Assembly (NCBI RefSeq): GCF_019112545.1
Contig: NW_025064882.1
Span: 320,408-384,407, forward strand
Reading direction: 5' to 3'
Length of the DNA: 64,000 bases
Source of the DNA: Guyanagaster necrorhizus
Taxonomy: Eukaryota > Basidiomycota > Agaricomycetes > Agaricales > Physalacriaceae
Each line of letters starts with the position of its first letter. Position 1 is the first letter of the stretch. The notes under the pieces were generated by a model. That model was not told the origin of the DNA. It did no database searches and saw nothing but the letters and a program-made list of their open reading frames with translations. Below are positions 10,788-20,715 of this stretch, in pieces. The translations under genes and the position numbers were made by a program.

Positions 10788-11816
10788 ATGTCCATCCCTC
10801 CACCACCCGGCTATTATGTCCCTGCAGTACTCTTTATGACGGAGAGCGAGGATTTCGACGTCCCAGCGATCAAAGCCCATGTCCTGAGACTGGCCAAGGC
10901 GAGTGACGCTCTCTGAATGATGTAAAGACAGCTAATATTGAGTAGGGAGGTGTGACTGGAATACTAGTGCAAGGCAGTAATGGTGAAGCTCAGCTCCTCT
11001 CGCGCGAAGAACGGATAGAGGCGATCAAGCTCACTCGCAAGACATTGGATGAGAGTGGATTCCAGAATACCATAGTCATCGCCGGAACGGGTGCCCAGTC
11101 GACAAGGGAGACGAAGCAGTTTAATGTCGACGCAAAGGAAGCTGGTGCATCCCATGTCCTCGTCCTCACACCATCTACTTGGCCCCCACAGATGACCGTG
11201 GACAACGTGATCAAGTTCCATACCGAGGTATCTCTTCCGATTTCTGAGTGATGTATATGATGCATATGCATTCCAGGTTGCCGATGCCTCTCCCATCCCT
11301 ACAATGATCTACAACTTTCCTGTTGTTACAGCCGGCCAGGATCTTGACTCGGACACTATTGCAACCCTTGCTGCACATCCAAATATCGTCGGCGCTAAGC
11401 TTTCTTGCGGGAACATTGGAAAGCTTCAGCGGCTCACTTCACGATTCTCACCATCTGTGTTTGCCGTCTTTGCAGGAAGAACGGACTTTTTCCTTCATAG
11501 TCTTATTTCTGGGAGTGCAGGGTTGATAGGTGCCTCCGTAAACATCGTGCCCAAGCTGCACGGGAAATTGCTACAGCTTTACCGGGAGGGGAACATAGAC
11601 GAGGCCACGACGCTGCAAGCCAAGATGGGACACGCTGATTGGGCCGTGCAGAAGATCGGAGGGATCGGAGGGGTGAAGAGTATCGTTTCGAGGAACTTTA
11701 ATTATGGTGAGACGGTGGTAAGGGCACCGCTCAAGCGAGTTGCCTGGGACGCTTTGACGGTGAACAAACATTATAGTGCAATAGAGGAGGTGATAGCGTT
11801 GGAAAAGGCGCTATGA
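10788..11816 (+). CDS. DapA/HOGA-family pyruvate-dependent aldolase (dihydrodipicolinate-synthase-like)
   Basis: Three exons (10788-10898, 10946-11227, 11277-11816) encode 310 residues. The protein begins MSIPPPPGYYVPAVLFMTE and has the GVTGILVQGSNGEAQLLS loop, the catalytic Tyr in MIYNFPV and the Schiff-base Lys in IVGAKLSCGN, all hallmarks of the class I aldolase barrel of the DapA superfamily. Fungi make lysine through aminoadipate, so a true DapA role is unlikely. Fungal members include L-threo-3-deoxy-hexulosonate aldolase of the galacturonate pathway and 4-hydroxy-2-oxoglutarate aldolase-like enzymes; the substrate is not settled by sequence. Intron 1 (10899-10945) has a GC donor (AAG/GCGAGT), needed to join RLAK to GGVTGIL. 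Its stop codon abuts the likely 3' end of the RAD51D-like gene on the other strand. Confidence 0.88.
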
Positions 11817-12975
11817 TGTCGAATTGTAAGAGAGAATTAAGCAGATTTCAAAACTCCATCGCATATCCGAAAACGAGTCCAGGTGCTTGAATGCTATCGC
11901 TGCATAAGCCCATGTCGAAGAAAACTGAACAGACTTACTGTCGACCGGGATCGAAGCATTTCAGCAGTATACATTGCTGCATCGTCTCGATCGTGACATT
12001 TAGAAAGCCATAAGGTTGAATCACTCATGAAGGAAAACGAAGGGCCGAGAGCGGGTTTTTTCGCAGTCCATTCAAAGGCAGACAATGAATCATCTCCTCG
12101 GAGAGCCGTAGCGTTGTTGATTACCTTGTTAGAATCTTAGGTTGCATGCGCACTGAAACGACCAATACACTCACAAAAACTGTTAAGGAGAGAGACTGAG
12201 CTAATGCTCGTAATTGTTGCATGAAGCCACTCATGATGGCATGTCCTTGGGATGAAACGGCGCTCAAATTAGATCCTAGTAGAGGAGTGATGCTATCGAT
12301 GAAGATGCAGCCGAAGCGCTGCTGTGACATTGGGAGCGCCCACAGAACCTCGTAGACGGCCTCAATTTCGAATGCCTCTGAAACCTGCAGCCGGTCCAAG
12401 ACATCTGAGGCCTGTTCTTTTGTTGAACACATGCGCATTGTCCAGGAAAGAGAATAAACTCACCTCATGGTCCATTGAAGCCTGAGTACGGTAGGCTCGT
12501 TCAGGCGAGAACTCGCCACGCGTGTCAATCCATAGCGCAATAGAGTCCCGTTGTACCTGCAAATAGCGGACAGCCAAATTCAACGCAAATGTCTTTCAGT
12601 TTATCAGTGCTAAGCAGGGGTATTTAACAAGAAACGTACAGTCTTTCCTGATGCACTGTCTCCAGAAATTTCAACTATTTGTGAGCTCGCAAAGCCATCC
12701 GTGAGAGCATCCAAATTAGCAACGCCAGTGAGTAGTTTTAAACGGGGAATATCCGGTAGGTCAGCAGAGCAGGACCCAGACGCAGAAAGTAGCTCAGTGA
12801 CGCGTGCAATGAATGCACGAAGTTGCGACAGTGTCAGCACTTCGCGGGGTAGCTTTTGGTAGATGTCGAGAGCAGATTCGTTGAATAAGAGGTCCCTGTC
12901 CGTCACTATTCCGTTATTTTCGAATAGGGTGACGATTTCTTGGGAGATTGAAGGGACAAGAGTGCTTAAGCGCAT
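11811..12975 (-). CDS. RAD51D: RAD51D-like recombinase paralogue
   Basis: Five exons on the minus strand (12975-12640, 12592-12464, 12411-12175, 12124-11939, 11885-11811) give 320 residues, near the 328 of human RAD51D. The N-terminal region MRLSTLVPSISQEIVTLFE matches the RAD51D linker region. Walker A is GDSASGKT (split at an exon end), Walker B is FGCIFIDSIT, and the C-terminal block KKPALGPSFSFMSDSTLWL corresponds to the KPALG..W segment of RAD51D. The protein would act in homologous recombination within a paralogue complex. The last exon is uncertain: with acceptor TTCAAG the protein ends in MRWSFEI plus a tail and overlaps the neighbouring stop by a few bases; with acceptor ATGCAG it ends two codons after exon 4, at 11894. 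The first option fits family length better. Confidence 0.8.
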
Positions 12976-13137
12976 CGAGGTACTGGAACAAGTCTCGGAA
13001 ATGTCGGGCCGGAGGTCTCTCTGTCTTCAAAAGCTAAACCGTGTTACGTTACTATAGAACACAAGATCGAAAGGTTATATTTCATTGCAGTGGGTACAAA
13101 GGAAGAATATAGACCTCGGACTGAGAGGATGAAGGAC

Positions 13138-13566
13138 TCAGAGCTCCGTGATATCATCGTCTGCGTATAGGCAATACTAGAAGCCAAGATTAAGTAGTAA
13201 AAACGACTGGAACCGGTGGTCACTCACTTCACCGTCAGGACCAGAATCAAGCTCCTCAGGCTTATCACCGTTGTTATCATTGCCTTTGTACCTGGAATTT
13301 GGGGTTAGAGTTACAACAAGAATAACAGTAACGGTATTCTCACCTCTCACAAATCGTGTCGACATCATCAACTTGGGTAGTCCGGATAGTCGCAGTGCTA
13401 TAGTATCAATGTCGTAAGTGAACTGATTTAAGACGCCCTTATTATCATTAAGCGGTACAGTCAGACGGGGTGAGAAGCTTACGAGTTGATACCCGCAAGG
13501 ACATCGCAAATATGCTGTCATGAGGTGCAGTAACGGATATACCTCGTCGGCTTCAGGATCGTACAT
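13138..13566 (-). CDS. Possible small spliced gene, 70 residues, function unknown
   Basis: Five short reading segments on the minus strand (13566-13543, 13514-13483, 13397-13344, 13291-13228, 13176-13138) join in phase to MYDPEADEHICDVLAG ... SGPDGEYCLYADDDITEL. Introns 2-4 have good donors (GTAAGC, GTGAGA, GTGAGT) and normal lengths, which favours a real gene. Against it, the first intron would be only 28 nt, shorter than any other here, and I recognise no homologue. The 5' end may therefore be wrong. Two CACGTG boxes lie just upstream (13571 and 13582). The product would be small and acidic. Confidence 0.3.
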
Positions 13567-13655
13567 GTACCACGTGATATGCACGTGCAGGATGCAAGTT
13601 AGAACCTACAGTAACATTGATGGCTGCCACTAGCTGGTTATCTTTATATAATTAA

Positions 13656-14353
13656 GTGCTCTGGTACGAGGACTTCATAGGTTCACCTACAGGCGACGCC
13701 ACAGTCGTGGTCAAAATAGTTCTGTCTGATGATGGATCACTGAAAATGTTGGCTAATGAGGCGCAAGTGTACGACTCCCTACCCAGATACTTGAAGAAGA
13801 CCTGGAGCGGATATCATTACATGGAAGAGGCTGAGTACGACGGCTCAGGAACCAACCCACTCCCAGCTGTAGTCTCTCAGTGCTACGGATATTATGTTCT
13901 TGCAGACCCAAAGGATCAAGAAATCTTCAGTTCTTTGCTTTTGGTGGAGGAGTGCGGTGAACCGATTCAGACTACCAAGTTGGAAGCATGCGACAGGTGG
14001 GGTGCGAGATACCATATTAATCAAGCGACTCAATATTACTGTGTAGGGAGCTGATCTTTTCTTTTGCCGTTCGTCTGCAACATGCCGGATTCGTCCAGGG
14101 ATCTATCGCCCAGTGAAATATCCTTGTTCAACCGGGGCCGCTAAGTGCGCATCCTACCGAGCATTCCCTTTCTATGCTGGCATTCCAGATTATTGATTTT
14201 GGTCGTGGAGAAAACAAGAAGGAGATGTCGAAGGGTGGATGAGAGGCCAAACGCCAGCAAGATCTTCAGGGAACCAAAGACGTGATTTATGGCGAGCTTG
14301 TGTGCATCCGTACAGTCTTCACAAAGTTCTATGAGGGGAAGATCAATCAATGA
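13656..14353 (+). pseudogene. Decayed fungal kinase-like gene fragment
   Basis: The reading frame from 13656, with an intron at 13997-14046 (GTGGGG..TAG), gives ATVVVKIVLSDDGSLKML, SLLLVEECGEPI, FAVRLQHAGFVQGSIAQ-stop-NILVQPGPLS and IIDFGRGENKK. This is the pattern of the small, expanded kinase-like proteins of Agaricomycetes: a VxK strand, a degenerate HAGFVQGS..NILVQ catalytic loop and an IDFGR metal-binding motif. It is broken by TGA at 14113-14115 and 14240-14242, and there is no start codon: an in-frame TAA at 13653-13655 closes the 5' end. At the first stop the family has Arg, so a CGA to TGA change is likely. It appears non-functional. Confidence 0.75.
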
Positions 14354-14489
14354 GGTGCCAAGTATTATGCTCGTCTGTACTGGGAGCGCAAGCATACAGT
14401 ATACATTCCTTACAGACCCCAGTAGAGAATACTATATTATTCAGTCAACATTCTCTAGATGAAGGTATTCCGCAATAACATTCTACCCA

Positions 14490-15805
14490 TTACGATGGGA
14501 TTTCGAATGTACGCTTATTGCGCATTAACACTACCGTCCGTGTAGCCACAAAACACCAAAGGATTACAGTTGCAACCGAATATATTGAACCCCACACGCG
14601 GAAGAATGTAGAGTCAAAAGTGCTTGCAAGGCTCAGAGTCAGATTCGCGTAAACTCCCTGCACGTGTGTGAAAAACGGGAGAAAAGGGACAACGGTAGAC
14701 TTACATTTGGAAAAATGAGCCCCCACGTCTCCACTCTAAATGGAATACATGTCTGGCGCAGGATGTTTTGCACACCGAGAAGGGCAAAAAATAACCATCC
14801 CGACGCTAGTGCCCATAGCACGACAGAGATGATCGCGCAGACAACGTTGATGGATGCACCGGTAGTCTCGGCAGTGAGAAACTTGGAGGATCCGTAGGGT
14901 AGGGGTAGGACTGTCTTGAAGTATTGTCCAAGAAGTAGAATAGAATATCCCGCCTGGCCTGTTGGTCCGAGGGGTAAGAATGCAGAAGTTATCGTGGTGC
15001 CGGGTGGTAGGCCGTGAAGGATCAGGCGAAGTAGATATATAGTCAAAATCATCAAGGCCACAGATAGTCCTATGGATACCATGAAAATTGAAAGGGTGGC
15101 GGTGACCATCGCATGGTTCAAGGAATATTTGTATAATGACGAAGCTACGACACCGCCACCGGAGGATGTGACGATTAAGGTTATGACGGGAAGCACCCAT
15201 GCAGGAGTCATGGTCTCCAGTGTGTGAGTATGGGAGGTTTTCCTGAGGTGGTGCTTAATACGAGGTGAGAAGGTGAAGCAATGGTATACTCACATGTAGT
15301 GGAGAATACCAAAACAGCAGAGGAAGGAGCATAGAACGTCTATCCACCAGAAAGACCAAAGGACATACATAAATGGCTTACCGCCAAAGTTGTAGTCCCC
15401 GTGGATGAGGCTAACTGCAATAGTAAGGATGGTGATGGACCCCATGGGGAAGGTACCCGTGTAGAGACTCTGAACGGGGTGCCGGACCATGATACCCCAA
15501 ATTTCGGGGAACATAATGTAACGGACGAGAGAGACGAAGGCAAAGACGATGAAAAGAGATAGATTGAGGAAAAAAAAATGAGGGTTAAGATCTTCATGCC
15601 TTGGGAGCCCTTGCCGTATGGAAATGCATGGAACAGGATGTCGACTGCTCCGGTACCCATAACGACGGCGAACCAAGCTGGAATGAAATTTCTACGAAAA
15701 CCAGAGGAATTAATATCATGGTCTGGTGGCGTGTAGAAAGAGGTTGGGTATATACCTGATAACATTGACAAAATGTTTGTCAGAATGGTAGGAACCTGCT
15801 GTCAT
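14490..15805 (-). CDS. SSU1: SSU1-type sulfite efflux pump (TDT/SLAC1 family) with a frameshift
   Basis: Four exons on the minus strand (15805-15756, 15691-15294, 15242-14705, 14657-14490) carry the ten-helix TDT transporter: RNFIPAWFAVVMGTGAV, FPEIWGIMVRHPVQSLYTGT, LHYMKTSHTHTLETMTPAW, YFKTVLPLPYGSSKFL and FDSTFFRVWGSIYSV. These motifs and the order fit the Ssu1 sulfite pump better than the Mae1 malate carrier. The summed exons are 1154 nt, one short of a multiple of three. The break is in a run of nine T (15570-15578); ten T would give IFFFLNLSLFIVFAF and 384 residues. It is either a sequencing error or a young disabling mutation. A CACGTG box lies in intron 3 (14661). Confidence 0.85.
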
Positions 15806-16863
15806 GGAATACGAGCGTGGCGGGGAAGGTGGAACATTATGCATCAACTAAACACCGTTCCTTTTATTTGAAGCGAAGGCCACGGGGCCGTATAGATGAC
15901 ACTAAGTACGGAAAGGTCGGTTGAAAACGCGACACTGTTCAATTTTGAGCCTCTGACGGTGTATCACGAGGACCGGAATTTACGGTAGTTCCCGCCATGA
16001 CGGCAATTTTTCACTCCTCTTTTATGTCACCAACGAGTGTCCTAAGTAATTTTTTCCCGGTTTAGAAATCGATAGACGGAAAGTATCGTGTACGGGGCAT
16101 GAGAGAAGGCTGAGCACCTGGAGGTCTCCCAGCGAGTTGGAGGGAATCCATTGTAGAAAGATCAGACTCTGAAATATAACAAAGTAAGTATTAGATTGGA
16201 TCCTCTATGTTCGATCTGTACAGTGCTTCCTTTTCACTTGGAGTGCAATACCACAAAACTGCTGATGAAGACACTCGTGAGATTTGGGCACATTATATCA
16301 ATCTTGCGAAAATGACGTGCTTTCAGAGGTGTCCCGAAGTCATGAGTGTCAACCATTGGGATACCAAGGGAGTCATGTATTGACAATTATAAAGGTCCTG
16401 CTCTTGGTTTTATCCAGTGTCTGTTTCGTGAATATCCCTGACAGTTGTCCATTATCACAGCACTGATATAATCCTTACCGTCATTTGTATTGCAAACAGT
16501 ACAGCACTGCAAGTCTACAAGAAATGTTTATGGGGTGTATAGCAAGATAAAGCTGGTGGTTGGTATTTCTCAGCGTAATTGTAACGCACAAGCGGCCTAT
16601 TTGACATAGCTCGAGCATCGGAGCAACAAGATGTGATAGAAAAAGGCGGCCCGCTTTCTGTTGACGATGTCCTCGCCGGCGTACAGGCGGTCGTGGTCGG
16701 CATTAATGGAGTTCTCGGAGATCTCTTCTTCCCATTATAGTCATTGTTTTCCACGCTAGATCTCATCTTATCAGTCGGCACAAATTATCATGTGAAACCG
16801 GCAGTCACCCCCAGGCTGGATTCACTACTTGATCCCCAACTACTACTTGCATCGTCCACCGCC
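15806..16863. other. Intergenic region between SSU1 and SCP2 genes
   Basis: A kilobase with no recognised gene; it should include both promoters (divergent). One open segment on the plus strand, 16585-16740, reads IEKGGPLSVDDVLAGVQ and a hydrophobic tail, ending at TAG. It looks protein-like but has no ATG and no known match, so it could be a relic. I call nothing in the rest. Confidence 0.35.
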
Positions 16864-17459
16864 ATGTCCGACCTCAAAGTTGACGGCTTCAAGGCGCGCT
16901 GCCCTCATTATCCACGCTAATTACATACTGACGCGTGACGTGTACCAGTCCTCTGCCTTCCTCGCCGCCCTTGGCTCGTCCTTTGCGGCGTACACCGACG
17001 CCGAGAAGAAGAATCAGATCAAAAAGGTGCGAGCATTCGTTACGTTCTGTCGTATTTGCTCTTAATATTTCCTAGACCAATGGTGTCTTTGAGCTGCAAG
17101 TGACGAACGGCGAGGGTAAGAAGGCAGTCTGGACCATCGACCTGAAGAAGAAGGGTGAGGTTACAACGGGGCCGCCTCCAACGAAAGCCGACATCATCAT
17201 TACTGTTTCCGACGATACTTTGGCGGATCTGGCGTCAGGCAAGGTGAGTTCTGTACTTCATTGGCAGGCCCCCCACAAGCTGACGCACCTGCACTCCCAA
17301 GCTCAATGGCCAAAAGGCGTTCATGACCGGAAAACTCAAGACAAAAGGAAACATTATGCTTGCAACCAAACTTGACGCTGTGCTGAAGGTATATTCTCCT
17401 CTAATTAAAAATCAAAAACGTGTTCAAATTGTGCATAGGAGGCCAAAGCTAAGCTATAG
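16864..17459 (+). CDS. SCP2 sterol-carrier/lipid-transfer domain protein
   Basis: Five exons (16864-16893, 16949-17026, 17076-17243, 17302-17388, 17439-17459) give 127 residues that are one SCP2 domain: [66 protein letters not shown] and [20 protein letters not shown], ending EAKAKL. Single-domain fungal SCP2 proteins bind fatty acids, acyl-CoA and sterols; many are peroxisomal, and the C-terminal AKL resembles a PTS1 signal. The domain fits hotdog-free SCP2 carriers in length. The first intron (16894-16948) is odd: phase and homology require AAG/GCGCGC, a GC donor that also departs from the GCAAGT consensus. No GT in that stretch rescues the frame. Confidence 0.9.
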
Positions 17460-17596
17460 TGTATACCGCTTTCTACCATCTCGCCGTACATACCGTCAGC
17501 GAGGATGAAATGTACCGCTCGTGAATTAGTGAGTGGGAGACATGAACACCGAACAAAAACAAAGTATAAGGCAATAAAATATCCACGTTAGAGTCA

Positions 17597-20594
17597 TCAG
17601 AACATGCTTCCGAACAAACCACGCTGTCGACGCGGTGCTGACTGAGGATCTGCTCGAAGCGTTGACAAACTATTCAGCTGCTTCATGACCTTCGGGAAAA
17701 TGAGCACCAGGTCATCGAATCATGTGGACTAGTCACCTCTTCCAATTTATCCTTCCGCTGCTGTAAATCTAGGTGCGCTCTCACTGCAGGGTTTTCACGC
17801 GCAAACTCGATGATTTCTTGGCGGTCGAGGTCATACAGTAGCCGAGAGTCTATTTCACGAGGAAACTGCAAAGGAGGTGAGATCCTGTCCTGTCACGAGG
17901 AAACTGACGTACCTGATAGAAGAACTGGTCCAATAATTCGATATTGATGAACATGGCCGACGTGTACGCCAGCTTGTCAGCCACAACATTAAGGAAAGCC
18001 TCAGGACAAAGAACATCGCTACCAGGCCCCGCCTTGCATCGCTTCGAACGTAAGGCTGCCAGACGCAATTTCAGGACGTTTAACCGGTCATTGTACAAAA
18101 TGGCATGACGTGCTAGAAACGTCGTGAGCTTCCAGCCCGATACAAACATGGTCAACTCACCATCCAGTATCTGAGCAGGGGCATACTTGTAAGATTCTGG
18201 AGCCAGCTCAGGCTCTTCAGAGTCCGACTCCCACTTCCTGGCCTTCCTCTTCCTGTCTTCCTCTTCCAAATTCCTAACGTACCCAATCAACCCACCCAAC
18301 CGTCGACTACCACCAGCCTTCTTCCTTAATTCTTTCAACTTCGTCTCGCACATACTCAACTCCTTCTCAAACAAATCAATCGCTTTCTGTCTGCCCTGCT
18401 CCCACTCACGGTCATCGACTTCGACCTCATATTTAAACGGCTTGATACAGTTCTCGACCTGATCTGACGTGACACCGATTCGATCTCTCAGAATCATGTG
18501 CGAGAACTGGATCAGCCTCTCCGCGGCCCGTGGGTGGTAGTTGAAAGGATCTGCTGATGCAATAGAGTCGATTAAAGCCCTTAGTCCGTCAGCGACAAGC
18601 AACGTCGAGTCTCGGCCAACACCTGACTTGGTCAAAAGCGACGATGCGGCTTCCAACTTGTGTCGCCAAAAACTGTCTACACTCTCAGGCTTCACGCGAG
18701 CGTCTGCTGCCAGTTCACCAAGCTCTGGTGCACGCTTATCGAGCCAGTAAAGTTGCTCAAGCACATCCATGACTTTGTCATCCAACATGCTCTTCAGCTT
18801 CTCCCGTATGATAGGCCGATGAAATTGCTGCGTGGCGTCCTTGAATCGTAGCTTTAGCGTGTCCATTGTCTCAGCGACGTATGACTCCGCTGTGATGCGT
18901 CGGTCGTTGTATTGTACCTTGAACTGATACGTCGCTTCTTCGAGTTCAAGTTGTACAGCGTTTGTGATGCCATGTAATGACGACGCCATGGACGACTCCA
19001 GAACCTCCATCAATCGGCGTCTCAGCGTATCTGTTCCAACCATTAAGGAAGACGAGCTACCGAAGATATCCCGGTGCGAAGCAAAGTAATCGCTCTCGGC
19101 CTTGCGTATCAGCGAGGTCGAGGTCTGCGCCCTTCCTTTGCTATCCGGAGATTTGGACACCACACCGACATATCCTAAGTGAAGGGGGTATCGATTACCA
19201 GACAAGATGGACGCGCCCTGCTCTGGTTCCACCAGATCCATCTTTGTTATCACGCCGATAGTGCGAAGGCCCAGAGGATCAACCTTCCGGCTGGCCCTCA
19301 GAGCAGGAGAGTTGGCAAGATCGACATCGGCAGCACAGACTGCCAGGATAATATTGGGTTCTTTGATGTACTTTTCACAGAGACCAGCGATCTTCTCTTT
19401 GAGCGATTCTGGCTGGTCCATAGAAGAAATTTGAACGTATCCGGGAAGGTCAATGAGGGTAAGGTCGGGTACGTTGGGAGAGTATATTCGCAGGTCGATA
19501 GGTTCATTGGAAACGGCTTCAGAAGTGGGTACGGCGAGGTTGAGCTCAGTGAGGGTACGTTGAATGACGTTAAAATCCTTTATTCTACCAAGACCCATCC
19601 CAGGGAATTCCCCGTATTCAACGGCCTTTCCATCGGCAGCAGGTATGTGGACCAAAGTCAATTCGATGGGTCGGCGCGTCACCATGTTATTACCTCTGTA
19701 TATACATTAGCACATAACCAATATATGAACCGAAGGAAGACGTACTTGGGCAGAAACTCGTGTCCGACGATCGCCTCCAACACTGAACTCTTCCCAGAGC
19801 TCTGACTTCCAATGACCACAATACTCGGCAGCTTGAGCGCATCGCTCTGATCGATGCTGAGCAGCATACTGCGAATTTCTATCAGCTTTCTTGTCAGGTG
19901 CATGAGGCCATTCTGCCGGACGTCAAGAGTGGAAGGAGATTCGTCGTTGGGCGAAGACATGGTTGCAGCGACGAGGGCCGCGACCACTGCTTCGTCTGTT
20001 GGTGGCTTCTTGTTGGATTGCCTTTCGCTCTCGCCTTCACCACTGCCTTCCTTGCGTCGCCGCTTTCCAAAAAAGTCCTTAATAAACTTGGCAGCGCCGG
20101 TCTCTGGTATGTCTGGCAGCTTGACTTCTGAGACGCGAGACCGAACGGCCTTCAAGCTATCGCTTGCTGAGTCGAACATGTCGGTCGCGGTATCTTGTAC
20201 GGTATTAAACCAGGCCTGTGACCGACTCCTCAGCTCTAAGAGATAGCTGTGAGCGTTCGAATACACGGATGCGACACGGTAACGCACCTTCAAACTTGTA
20301 ATTCGCATACCCAAATCCCCCAGCCCCTATCGTCGCCCCCGCTATAGGCACCCGGAACGCCCTCGCAACAAATCTCGGTATTGAGGAGTACGAAATGGCG
20401 CGCACATGCATGCGACGGAGACTCTGGACGGGCGACGCATATCGATGTCGGAGGGACCCCGTTGCAAAAAAGGTAGTGAACTGGCGGTGTACAGGTCGTG
20501 GCAGCTCTGCATGTCGCCGCGAGGTGCTCAGTCCATATGTGACCGCTTTCTGGGCCTTGAGTACCGAAGACAGTGGTCGTCGTGTAACATGCAT
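17597..20594 (-). CDS. MGM1: Mitochondrial dynamin-like GTPase Mgm1/OPA1
   Basis: Five exons on the minus strand (20594-20288, 20235-19746, 19695-17913, 17865-17737, 17689-17597) give 933 residues. The N-terminus is rich in Arg and Ser ([15 protein letters not shown]), a mitochondrial presequence, and is followed by a membrane segment [18 protein letters not shown]. The GTPase domain has G1 GSQSSGKSS, a GNNMVTRRP block restored across intron 2, G3 DLPGY and G4 TKMD. A stalk and a C-terminal assembly region ([18 protein letters not shown]) follow. Mgm1 fuses inner mitochondrial membranes and shapes cristae; rhomboid cleavage in or near a second hydrophobic region normally yields a short form. 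Intron 3 (17866-17912) carries a copy of the sequence at its own 3' splice site. It is divergent from TMS1 with 121 bp between starts. Confidence 0.95.
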
Positions 20595-20715
20595 ACCGGC
20601 GACAATATACGACGCCTGATGCCGCTTTGACTTTACCTTATTATGTAATACCCACAGTTGCCCCTGGCCCCTAACCCTAGACAGAATTGCTAACTGCCTC
20701 CACCATCACCCAAGC
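20595..20715. promoter_or_regulatory. Short divergent promoter of MGM1 and TMS1
   Basis: 121 bp separate the start codons of two membrane-related genes. The sequence contains a ttattatgtaat element near 20638 and a C/T-rich stretch ahead of TMS1. No TATA box is obvious. Confidence 0.45.

Noticed and set aside
10495..10839. ORF upstream of the aldolase that could be an N-terminal extension
   Set aside because: It is in another frame and lacks a splice path into the conserved MSIPPPPGYY start, which matches family N-termini.
15340..15771. Two overlapping ORFs suggesting two genes in the SSU1 locus
   Set aside because: They are the two halves of one transporter, separated by the nine-T frameshift.
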